In this document: piece by piece, positions 57,737-64,000 of the stretch
Layout of the letters: the number at the start of each line of letters is the position of its first letter
Numbering within the stretch: position 1 is the stretch's first letter
NCBI RefSeq assembly: GCF_039614845.1
Contig: NZ_JBDIML010000001.1
Span: forward strand, 124,001-188,000
DNA: 64,000 nt
From: Ornithinibacillus xuwenensis
Lineage (GTDB): Bacteria > Bacillota > Bacilli > Bacillales > Amphibacillaceae
Reading direction: 5' to 3'
The notes under the pieces: model-generated
Databases searched by the model: none
Seen by the model: only the letters and a program-made list of their open reading frames with translations
Told to the model about the DNA's origin: nothing
Position numbers and translations under genes: made by a program

Positions 57737-57948
57737 CATTAATACTAGCAATTTGTGTACCTGTTACAGCGTTTGTAACGGGTTATTTTACGTTAAAAGG
57801 GGTAAAGGTAGGCTTGGGAACAGAAGAGCCTAAAATAATTCACAAAGAAGCGGATGAAGAAGAAGAACAAGAAGAACCACAGGAAAACACAGAGTTAGCT
57901 TCTATGTTAAGTGAGTGGATAAATGGCGCAGAAAAAAAGGAAGGATAG
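57730..57948 (+). CDS. Small membrane protein with acidic tail
   Basis: 72 residues; ATG overlaps the terL end by seven bases. One N-terminal helix ('LILAICVPVTAFVTGYFTLK'), then a very acidic stretch (KEADEEEEQEEPQENTEL). Placed between terminase and portal, so perhaps a head-assembly factor. No family recognised. Confidence 0.6.
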   Translation: MVALILAICVPVTAFVTGYFTLKGVKVGLGTEEPKIIHKEADEEEEQEEPQENTELASMLSEWINGAEKKEG

Positions 57949-57951
57949 TAT

Positions 57952-58029
57952 ATGAACTTGATGGAACGAATCATTAGAAGATTGAAAGAGAAGTTTTTCA
58001 TTGAGATACCTTTAATTGAGAGTAGGTGA
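57952..58029 (+). CDS. 25-residue basic peptide
   Basis: ATG 57952, ribosome site AAGGAAGGA; stop 58027-58029, four bases before the portal start. 'MNLMERIIRRLKEKFFIEIP' then LIESR, an amphipathic basic helix. Coding status is uncertain, but it bridges two genes without a gap. Confidence 0.4.
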   Translation: MNLMERIIRRLKEKFFIEIPLIESR

Positions 58030-58033
58030 TTAG

Positions 58034-59935
58034 ATGGAACAAGAAGAAAAAGTCCAGGATGAAGTAAAAAGCCAAGTAAGTGCAACTAAAGTAGAAGAGG
58101 AATACCAAGAAGGCTTACAATACAAACGCCAAATGGGATTTATAGATAAATGGCCAGAGTATGAACGTTTTAAAGCAGGGGATCAGTGGCCAAAAGCTAC
58201 AGAGAAAACTAAACACTTACCGAGACCTGTGTTTAATGTAATAAAGTACATTCAGAACCACAAAGTATCAACTGTCATGAATGAGAACATCAAGATGATA
58301 TTCACTCCACAAGAACATATTGAAGATGAAGAAAACGAGGAATTGAAGAAGGCTGTTGAGGGTGCTGACTTATTTACTCGATATAGCGATACAACATGGG
58401 AAAACGTGAAGCAAGACAGGTTGAATGAAGAAGCGTTGGAAAGTGGATCTAGTTTAGGTACAGGCATATGGCATTACTACTGGGATGATTCCGTTGAAGG
58501 TGGAATTACTCAACCATATATAGGTGAATTGTGTGGAGAAACTATCGACCCAATAAATATATTCTTTGGCAATCCCCAGCAAAGAGACGTTCAAAAGCAA
58601 CCATATATCATCATTTCAAGTCGAGACACAGTAAAGAGCGTAAGGAAGCAAGCTAAGGATAACGGTGTGAAAGAAGAACTTATCTTACAAATCAAATCAG
58701 ATAACGATACACAGGATGAAGGATACGATAACGCGCAAATTGAAGTAAAGGGAACAGACAAGACAACCATTCTAACAAAGTATTGGAAAGAAGATGGTAA
58801 GGTTTTCTTTACTAAAGTATGTTCCAGTATTGTTATTAAAGATAAGACCGATACTGAACTAACTTTATACCCTGTTGCGGTAATGCAATATGAACGTAGA
58901 AAGAAGTCTATCTTTGGTATTGGTGATACTGAAGGATTGATACCAAACCAAAAAGGGATTAACTTCTTAATGGCTATGCAATTATTAAGTGTTCAATTAA
59001 CTGGATGGCCTAAGTTGGTATATAAAACGGGTGCGGTAAATCCAAGAAAGATTAACAACGATCCTAGTGAGCCTATTGAAGATAGCTCTCCACCAGGTGT
59101 CGAAGGTGTAAGATATCTTGTTCCTGGTAAAGTTGACAAGTTAGCAGGAGAACTATTAGAAGCATTTATGGACCATACTAAAACATTAGCTTCTGCAACT
59201 GATGTTTCTACTGGTGAAGTTGGCTCTGGCGACTATAACGCTACCGCCATCATGTTATTGCAAAAAGCTTCTGGCGTTCCGATTGAATCAATTAAGAAGC
59301 GGTTCTATCGTGCTATGGAAGATGTAGGGAACATTTGGGCGGAATTTTGGAAAACCAAGTACAACACAACTAGAAAGATAAATGTTGAAGATGATGAAGG
59401 AAAACTAGAAGCTAGGGATTTCAAGGGTACAGAATACAAAGACACTCCAATGTACTTGAAAATAGATATTGGACCATCATCTAACTATTCAGAAGAACTT
59501 ATGATGGCTTCTCTAGATAAGCTATTTGATGGACAACACATCACACTTGAGGATTATTTAGAGTTTGCACCACAGAATGTAATTCCATTTAAAGATAGAT
59601 TATTAAAACGACTAGAAGAAAGGGGAATGACAATGGCGCAATTGCCACCATTACCACAAGCCGGAGGAATGCCACAAGTACCACAAGCACAACCTATGCA
59701 ACAAAGCGCACTAATGCCACAAAGTCAACCACAACAAGGCGGACTAGACCCACAGCTACAGGCTATGGTTGACCAGTTTAGACAGATGTTAGTAGAAAGT
59801 GGACACGAAGCAGCACAACTAGATGATTTAGCATTGTTACAACTAATGCAAGAAATAGGTCAAGGTGGACTATCACAAGGGCAACCACAACAACCTATGC
59901 AGCAAGCACCACAACAACCCAATGGAATGGTTTAA
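58034..59935 (+). CDS. Portal protein, P22 Gp1-like
   Basis: 633 residues from ATG 58034, behind GAGTAGGTG. 'QMGFIDKWPEYERFKAGDQW' and 'HLPRPVFNVIKYIQNHKVST' near the N-terminus and 'RRKKSIFGIGDTEGLIPNQK' in the middle fit portals of the large P22-type family. 'DVSTGEVGSGDYNATAIMLL' is the conserved wing/crown region. The C-terminal 90 residues are Gln/Pro-rich repeats (PQ, QPMQQ), probably disordered. Forms the dodecameric DNA port. Confidence 0.9.
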   Translation: MEQEEKVQDEVKSQVSATKVEEEYQEGLQYKRQMGFIDKWPEYERFKAGDQWPKATEKTKHLPRPVFNVIKYIQNHKVSTVMNENIKMIFTPQEHIEDEENEELKKAVEGADLFTRYSDTTWENVKQDRLNEEALESGSSLGTGIWHYYWDDSVEGGITQPYIGELCGETIDPINIFFGNPQQRDVQKQPYIIISSRDTVKSVRKQAKDNGVKEELILQIKSDNDTQDEGYDNAQIEVKGTDKTTILTKYWKEDGKVFFTKVCSSIVIKDKTDTELTLYPVAVMQYERRKKSIFGIGDTEGLIPNQKGINFLMAMQLLSVQLTGWPKLVYKTGAVNPRKINNDPSEPIEDSSPPGVEGVRYLVPGKVDKLAGELLEAFMDHTKTLASATDVSTGEVGSGDYNATAIMLLQKASGVPIESIKKRFYRAMEDVGNIWAEFWKTKYNTTRKINVEDDEGKLEARDFKGTEYKDTPMYLKIDIGPSSNYSEELMMASLDKLFDGQHITLEDYLEFAPQNVIPFKDRLLKRLEERGMTMAQLPPLPQAGGMPQVPQAQPMQQSALMPQSQPQQGGLDPQLQAMVDQFRQMLVESGHEAAQLDDLALLQLMQEIGQGGLSQGQPQQPMQQAPQQPNGMV

Positions 59936-60099
59936 TGTCAAAACAATATAGAAATCATTATCAAGAGTTGTATACCAAGACAGAAGCCTTTATTAAGCAT
60001 ATTGAAAAAGTAACCAACAATGATTTAAATAACATGAATCATTCTGATTACATTCAAGCATTGAGACTTAAATTTGACTTACTAGAAAAATTAAAATGA
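59935..60099 (+). CDS. Small helical phage protein after portal
   Basis: ATG 59935 overlaps the portal stop (TAATG); 54 residues. 'MSKQYRNHYQELYTKTEAFI', then KHIEKVTNNDLNNMNH and a final helix. It is an addition to the portal operon; function unknown. A terminator follows about 50 bases later. Confidence 0.55.
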   Translation: MSKQYRNHYQELYTKTEAFIKHIEKVTNNDLNNMNHSDYIQALRLKFDLLEKLK

Positions 60100-60301
60100 A
60101 GCCAATTTATGTTAACCTACCCGAAGGGAATTATCCCTTGGGGATTTACACGTCTAACTGACAAGCGTTAGGCGTTTTTTAATGGTCATTTACCTTACTA
60201 AAGGAGAAAGGATAGGTGGTCATTATATCTCGACCTAGATAAGTCGTTAAACTGTCTTATTATATCGAACAACCCAAACGGGATTCGAGAGGAGAATTGA
60301 A
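60100..60301 (+). terminator. Intergenic region with terminator between portal and scaffold
   Basis: The hairpin CGTCTAAC / GTTAGGCG (60151-60158 with 60167-60174) followed by six T is a proper terminator. Upstream is a small hairpin (GGGAA / TTCCC-like at 60125-60138). The rest (to 60301) has no gene. A new promoter must lie here for the scaffold-capsid operon, but I see no consensus one, which would fit use of the phage sigma factor or the late activator. Confidence 0.6.
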
Positions 60302-61267
60302 ATGGAAGAAATACAAGAGTCTGTTGAAAAAGTTGAAGAAGTACAGGAGATTGAATCTCCACCTGAACCTAGTGAACCTAACATAGATGAAATACGTGAA
60401 CAAATAAAACAGGTGAAGGCTTCTGAATACGACGTTGACGATCAACCCACAAGGGAATCTGAGTCTGAAACAGACAATGAAACAGGTGAAGAAACAGAGG
60501 AAGAAAGCGCGCAAGAATCTGAATTATTCACTGTTAAGGTTGATGGGGAAGAAAGAGAAGTCTCCATCGATGACCTAAAAGAAAATTATTCTAAAGGTGA
60601 AAATTATACTCGAAAAATGCAAGAGTTAGCTGACGAGAAAAAGCAATTTGAAGCACAGCAAGAAGAGTATGAACCAACTCAAAAATGGATGGAATACTGG
60701 ACTAATAACCCATATCTAAAAGAACAGATAATGAACGTTCTTAATGAGTGGGAGAAAACGAGCGTGTTACCGTTAGAACCCTTAGACAAAGTGATAAACG
60801 AGTCATCGAGTGGTCGATATATTAATCACTTGATACTAGAGAACGCACGATTAAAAGATCAGTTAGAAGATGTAAACGGTAAGTACAATTCAACTGTACT
60901 AGATACCGAGCTATCTAAGTTAGAGAGTGAATTAAAGGCAGAGTATGAGGATTTAGCAGATGATGAATACCTTTCTAATCTACGAAAACAAGCGGAAGAA
61001 GAAGGGTTAACTGTTGAAGTTCTAAAACGTATTGCCAAGGGTGAACTTGCTGACAAGAAGATAGCTAAGATTAATGAGGATAATGCTAAGAAACAGAAGG
61101 AAATTGAAGCAGAAACCATAAAGAATATTCAAAAGAACAAAGCTTCTTCTACTGGAGCATTAGGACAAGAAGAAGGCATGGAACAAGTTGGATTCTCTCA
61201 AATGTCCAAAAAACAACAACGAGAGATTATTGAAAAAGTAAAACGTGGAGAATTAAAACATTTATAG
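60302..61267 (+). CDS. Scaffold protein
   Basis: 321 residues from ATG 60302, behind GAGAGGAGAA. Acidic, disordered N-terminus (about 1-70), then coiled coil ('YTRKMQELADEKKQFEAQQE') and a basic C-terminus ('KKQQREIIEKVKRGELKHL'). This is the layout of scaffolding proteins in heads with an HK97/N4-type capsid, and it stands directly upstream of the capsid gene. No protease motif is visible. Confidence 0.8.
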   Translation: MEEIQESVEKVEEVQEIESPPEPSEPNIDEIREQIKQVKASEYDVDDQPTRESESETDNETGEETEEESAQESELFTVKVDGEEREVSIDDLKENYSKGENYTRKMQELADEKKQFEAQQEEYEPTQKWMEYWTNNPYLKEQIMNVLNEWEKTSVLPLEPLDKVINESSSGRYINHLILENARLKDQLEDVNGKYNSTVLDTELSKLESELKAEYEDLADDEYLSNLRKQAEEEGLTVEVLKRIAKGELADKKIAKINEDNAKKQKEIEAETIKNIQKNKASSTGALGQEEGMEQVGFSQMSKKQQREIIEKVKRGELKHL

Positions 61268-61278
61268 GAGATGATTAA

Positions 61279-62241
61279 ATGGCAACATCAGTACAAGGTT
61301 ATAACGCTACTACTGGCGTTAATGCGTTAACCGCAGAGCAAGCAACATTCTATCAAACAGCAATGCTAGACAGACTAATTCCGGAACTAGATTGGTATAA
61401 ATATGGTGAAAAGAAAAACATTCCAAAGCGTAAGGGTGCCACTACGCAATTCAGACGTTTAAATAGTCTTGCGGTAAGCACAACAGAATTAACAGAGGGT
61501 GTAACTCCTGATGGTGTAAACCTGGATATTACTGCTATTTCTGCAACTGTTAAACAATACGGTAACTGGACTAAGATTTCAGATTTTATTGATCTTGTAG
61601 GTCTTGACCCATTACTAACTGAAACTGCTGAATTAATGGGTGAAAACGCTGGGGAATCTATTGACTCCATCATTCGTGATATCGTTGCATCTGGAACTAA
61701 CGTTCTTTATGCCAACTCTAAGTCCGCTCGTGTTGAACTTGGTCCAACTGACAAAATCAATGCATTAGACATTCTACGCGCAAGACGTACTCTAAAACGT
61801 AACAAAGTTAAGCCTATTTCATTACCTGGTGGTGGAAAAGGTTACTTGGCTTTAGTTCACACTGACGTTGCGACTGATTTAATGCAAACGCAAGAGTGGA
61901 AAGACCAAAACACTTATGTTGACACAAAGAATCGTGAAAACGGTATTCTTGGTAAAATGTACGGGATTTATTTCAAAGAGGTAGATATGGGCGTGAAATT
62001 TGCTGGCGAAGGTGCTACTGGAGCTGACGTTTACGGTACTATCTTCCTTGGTAAAGGTGCTTATGGTGTACCTGATGTGGAAGGTTCTTCTAAACCTGAA
62101 ATCATTGTACACCCTGCAGGTAGCGGTGGTTTATCTGACCCACTAAACCAGTTCAATACAGTGGCTTGGAAAGCAGCATTTACTTCAGTTCGTTTAAATG
62201 AATTATGTATCGTTCGTTATGAATCTGGGGCATCAGTTTAA
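61279..62241 (+). CDS. Major capsid protein, N4-gp56 family
   Basis: 320 residues from ATG 61279. 'YNATTGVNALTAEQATFYQT', 'PKRKGATTQFRRLNSLAVST', 'TELTEGVTPDGVNLDITAIS', 'VKQYGNWTKISDFIDLVGLD' and 'ALVHTDVATDLMQTQEWKDQ' show the family's HK97-fold core. N4-gp56-type capsids occur in podoviruses and in some Firmicutes temperate phages. A terminator follows. Confidence 0.92.
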   Translation: MATSVQGYNATTGVNALTAEQATFYQTAMLDRLIPELDWYKYGEKKNIPKRKGATTQFRRLNSLAVSTTELTEGVTPDGVNLDITAISATVKQYGNWTKISDFIDLVGLDPLLTETAELMGENAGESIDSIIRDIVASGTNVLYANSKSARVELGPTDKINALDILRARRTLKRNKVKPISLPGGGKGYLALVHTDVATDLMQTQEWKDQNTYVDTKNRENGILGKMYGIYFKEVDMGVKFAGEGATGADVYGTIFLGKGAYGVPDVEGSSKPEIIVHPAGSGGLSDPLNQFNTVAWKAAFTSVRLNELCIVRYESGASV

Positions 62242-62247
62242 TTAACT

Positions 62248-62275
62248 AAGGGGGAGTTATTCCCCCTTTAATATT
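62248..62275 (+). terminator. Terminator after the capsid gene
   Basis: AAGGGGGA / TCCCCCTT, an 8-bp stem with a 5-base loop, followed by TAATATTT. Probably partial termination to set capsid stoichiometry. Confidence 0.65.
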
Positions 62276-62289
62276 TAGGAGGAAACCAA

Positions 62290-62634
62290 ATGGCGGCAAA
62301 AAAAGAAAATAAAGAAGTAGAAGTTAAAGAAAATAAAGAAGTAGAAGTTAAAGATGAAAAAAGCTTAGAAAAAGAAATTAATCAAAATGAAAAAAGTTTA
62401 AAAGCTAAGTTGGAAAAAATGAAAAAAGTACCTTTAGAAATCCCAGAAGACCCGAACAACCCAAACGAAGTTGTTCCTATCGGTTGGAATGGAATTATCT
62501 ATGCAGTTCCAAGAGGAAAAGAGTTTATGGTCCCTGTGGTAATTCGTGATATCTGGAAAGAGAGTTATCAAAAAACAAAAGCAGCAAACAAGCGCATTGA
62601 ACAAAGTATCAACAAAGAATTGAAAGTGTATTAG
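62290..62634 (+). CDS. Phage head-associated protein with N-terminal tandem repeat
   Basis: 114 residues from ATG 62290, behind TAGGAGGAAA. Residues about 6-23 are a tandem peptide repeat (ENKEVEVK twice), encoded by a 24-base exact DNA repeat. A Lys/Glu coil follows, then a compact part with 'VPLEIPEDPNNPNEVVPIGW' and 'IYAVPRGKEFMVPVVIRDIW'. The latter looks like a small head-decoration or completion domain. Function is not established. Confidence 0.65.
   Translation: MAAKKENKEVEVKENKEVEVKDEKSLEKEINQNEKSLKAKLEKMKKVPLEIPEDPNNPNEVVPIGWNGIIYAVPRGKEFMVPVVIRDIWKESYQKTKAANKRIEQSINKELKVY
62308..62355 (+). repeat. 24-base tandem repeat, two copies
   Basis: The unit GAAAATAAAGAAGTAGAAGT plus TAAA occurs twice with no change, within the coding frame of the gene at 62290. 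Such repeats change copy number easily by slippage. Confidence 0.85.
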
Positions 62635-62668
62635 AAGAGGAATTTAATGTATCCTCTTCTTTTTTTAT
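62633..62668 (+). terminator. Terminator between the head protein and the adaptor gene
   Basis: AGAAGAGGA / TCCTCTTCT, a 9-bp perfect stem with a 10-base loop and seven T. The next gene's ribosome site starts only four bases after it. Confidence 0.8.
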
Positions 62669-62684
62669 ATTGGAGGTGTTTTCA

Positions 62685-63272
62685 ATAGGCCTATCAACTG
62701 TAAGACAATTAGTAAATAGAGCGAAGAGCATAAATCAATATAACAACTCTGGTATTGAAAGTGATGAATTGTGGATTGATTTTTTTAATGAAGCTTTATT
62801 CTCTATGGTGGAAGACTTAGAAATTAATGAAGATATTTCCATTGAGTTTATAGATGGAGTAAATGAATACGATTTACCCGAAAATTATTACTCATTAGTT
62901 GAATTAAAGGATGAACAGAATCAACTAATACCCGCCTATCGTAATAACGGCATTGATATTTCTGGTTCACAAACATATAGACCAGGATACGAAATAATGC
63001 AAAGAGGAAGTAAGTTTGTTATCACATTTCCTTTAATGAAAGCGCCACGCACATTCCAATTAAGGTATATACGTTACCCTAACCAACTAAGTCTAGCAAA
63101 CGAAGGCGATAAACCAGAAATACCGACAGTGGCAGAAACTGCATTATGTTACAAGGCAATCAGTTTTGCATTAATGAATAATAATCAATACGGACAATCT
63201 CAATTCGTTGATGATATGTTCATGAATAAAGCTAGTATAGGTAGACGAGCAAATCATAAAGCTAGGTGGTGA
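62685..63272 (+). CDS. Head-tail adaptor-like protein with probable ATA start
   Basis: The ribosome site GGAGG (62672-62676) lies eight bases before ATA 62685. Upstream in-frame TTG (62670) and GTG (62676) overlap the ribosome site itself, so ATA is the best start, giving 195 residues. 'GLSTVRQLVNRAKSINQYNN', 'SGIESDELWIDFFNEALFSM', 'INEDISIEFIDGVNEYDLPE', 'FQLRYIRYPNQLSL'. The layout is like phage adaptor proteins (P22 gp4-like) that sit under the portal. Family assignment is tentative. Confidence 0.68.
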   Translation: MGLSTVRQLVNRAKSINQYNNSGIESDELWIDFFNEALFSMVEDLEINEDISIEFIDGVNEYDLPENYYSLVELKDEQNQLIPAYRNNGIDISGSQTYRPGYEIMQRGSKFVITFPLMKAPRTFQLRYIRYPNQLSLANEGDKPEIPTVAETALCYKAISFALMNNNQYGQSQFVDDMFMNKASIGRRANHKARW

Positions 63273-63277
63273 TTCCA

Positions 63278-64000
63278 ATAGGTCAAATGGATATAGGTGG
63301 CACAGCTACCCAAACAATGCAAATAGCCAAATTTGATGGTGTGAACACTGCGCTAGCCTTTTCTGAATTAAAAAATACAGAGGCCCTAAAGGTGATGAAT
63401 GGATTACCTGGAAGCCTAGGGAGTTTAGCAAAGAGACCCGGAACAATACCCGTAACCGCAAGTGCGTTGGCAACTCCAATAACTGGCATATTTAGTTATC
63501 GTAAAACTAAACAGGACCATGTAATGGCAGTATCAAACAATCAATTATTTGAATTAACAGGTGATACACTAACCGCCAAGACCGGAACATTGTCCAGTAG
63601 TGAAGTAGACCAAGCGCAATTCAAGGATGAAAACGGTCAAGAGGTTCTCATCATTGCGGATGGCGGTAATCTTAAATATTACGACGGAACAGATGTAAAA
63701 GAAATCGTTCCTGCTGCGGATGATGCCGACCCACTCCCTAAGAATGATCTAAACGATATTAACGCCAATCATAAACCGATTGGATGCTTAGTGCATGGTG
63801 CAAGGGTTGTTGTATGGGATGGTTCAGATACGATATGGCACTCCAAAGTAGGTTATTACGATTACTTCCCACAAACAGACTTCATACGCTTTGTGCGTAA
63901 AGGCGACTACATCCAAACATGCGTAACTTATCGTGGAGCATTACTAGTGTTCTTGCGCAACTCATTAGCAGTTCTATTCGGTCAAGATATTGAAAACTGG
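63278..64000 (+). CDS. Beta-propeller-like stabilisation/tail protein, partial, probable ATA start
   Basis: The frame stays open to the window end. ATA 63278 lies eight bases after AGGTGG; GTG 63269 is possible but overlaps the ribosome site, and ATG 63287 is too far from it. 'FSELKNTEALKVMNGLPGSL' early on, then repeated strand units such as 'KTKQDHVMAVSNNQLFELTG', 'GQEVLIIADGGNLKYYDGTD', 'GCLVHGARVVVWDGSDTIWH' and 'TYRGALLVFLRNSLAVLFGQ'. This resembles phage head-closure/stabilisation proteins of the P22 gp10 kind, rich in propeller blades. Partial, so the assignment is tentative. Confidence 0.65.
   Translation, partial: MGQMDIGGTATQTMQIAKFDGVNTALAFSELKNTEALKVMNGLPGSLGSLAKRPGTIPVTASALATPITGIFSYRKTKQDHVMAVSNNQLFELTGDTLTAKTGTLSSSEVDQAQFKDENGQEVLIIADGGNLKYYDGTDVKEIVPAADDADPLPKNDLNDINANHKPIGCLVHGARVVVWDGSDTIWHSKVGYYDYFPQTDFIRFVRKGDYIQTCVTYRGALLVFLRNSLAVLFGQDIENW

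Larger units (their letters stand above)
35845..64000. mobile_element. Prophage 2 (left 28 kb), inserted in radC
   Basis: It carries a full phage plan: serine integrase, repressor/cro switch, ERF and YqaJ recombination genes, replication protein O with iterons, DnaB helicase, SSB, RusA, ArpU-type late regulator, terminase small and large subunits, portal, scaffold, N4-gp56-type capsid, adaptor and a beta-propeller-like protein. Genes are tightly packed, often with 1-4 base overlaps. Structural frames seen here are uninterrupted, so it may be inducible. The tail, lysis genes and right end lie outside the window. Confidence 0.96.

Noticed and set aside
60859..61119. Minus-strand Ser-rich frame in the scaffold gene
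   Set aside because: Antisense shadow of a Glu/Lys/Asp-rich coding region; no start signals.

Overview
The window is low-GC Firmicutes DNA carrying a Bacillus-type spore-former core: gerE, racE, gerM, rph, tig, clpX, lonA, the hemAXCDBL operon, spoVID, ysxE, valS, folC, a spoIIB-like gene and radC, in nearly the order known from Bacillus subtilis. The proteins diverge enough, and the neighbourhood differs enough (no lonB, comC or maf; an amino-acid ABC operon before hemA; two ATP-grasp genes between valS and folC), that a Bacillaceae genus near Oceanobacillus, Ornithinibacillus or Virgibacillus is my guess. That placement is inference.

Layout. (1) 1 to about 3380: right end of a first prophage or integrative element. 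It has a LysM endolysin tail, small regulators, a candidate type I toxin-antitoxin locus and a large serine integrase. It ends inside gerE, which keeps only its first 51 codons. (2) About 3380 to 35845: host chromosome. It carries racE-gerM, rph-rdgB-ysnB, tRNA-Gly and tRNA-Arg, ysoA, tig, clpX, lonA-engB, an amino-acid ABC transporter, haem biosynthesis, spoVID-ysxE, valS with its T-box leader, an ATP-grasp pair, folC, spoIIB-like and truncated radC. (3) About 35845 to the window end: a second prophage of more than 28 kb inserted in radC, with its own serine integrase. Its order is integrase, repressor switch, ERF/YqaJ recombination, methyltransferase, a second small switch, replication protein O with embedded iterons, DnaB helicase, nucleotide, DNA-modification and repair genes, a sigma-like factor, RusA, an ArpU-type late regulator, terminase, portal, scaffold, major capsid, adaptor and a beta-propeller-like protein cut by the window edge.

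How it fits together. Both elements split host genes near the 3' end of their integrase, so precise excision would rebuild gerE (a mother-cell spore-coat regulator) and radC. The first is laid out like the known sporulation-gene intervening elements such as skin in sigK and SP-beta in spsM. In the second element a perfect GAAC-N4-GTTC LexA-type box touches the -10 of the integrase promoter, which suggests SOS-linked excision. Other items worth checking are two minus-strand micro-peptide units, a back-to-back pair of paralogous mini-repressors beside the replication gene, two consecutive head genes whose only well-placed start codon is ATA, and a small gene broken by one in-frame TAA.
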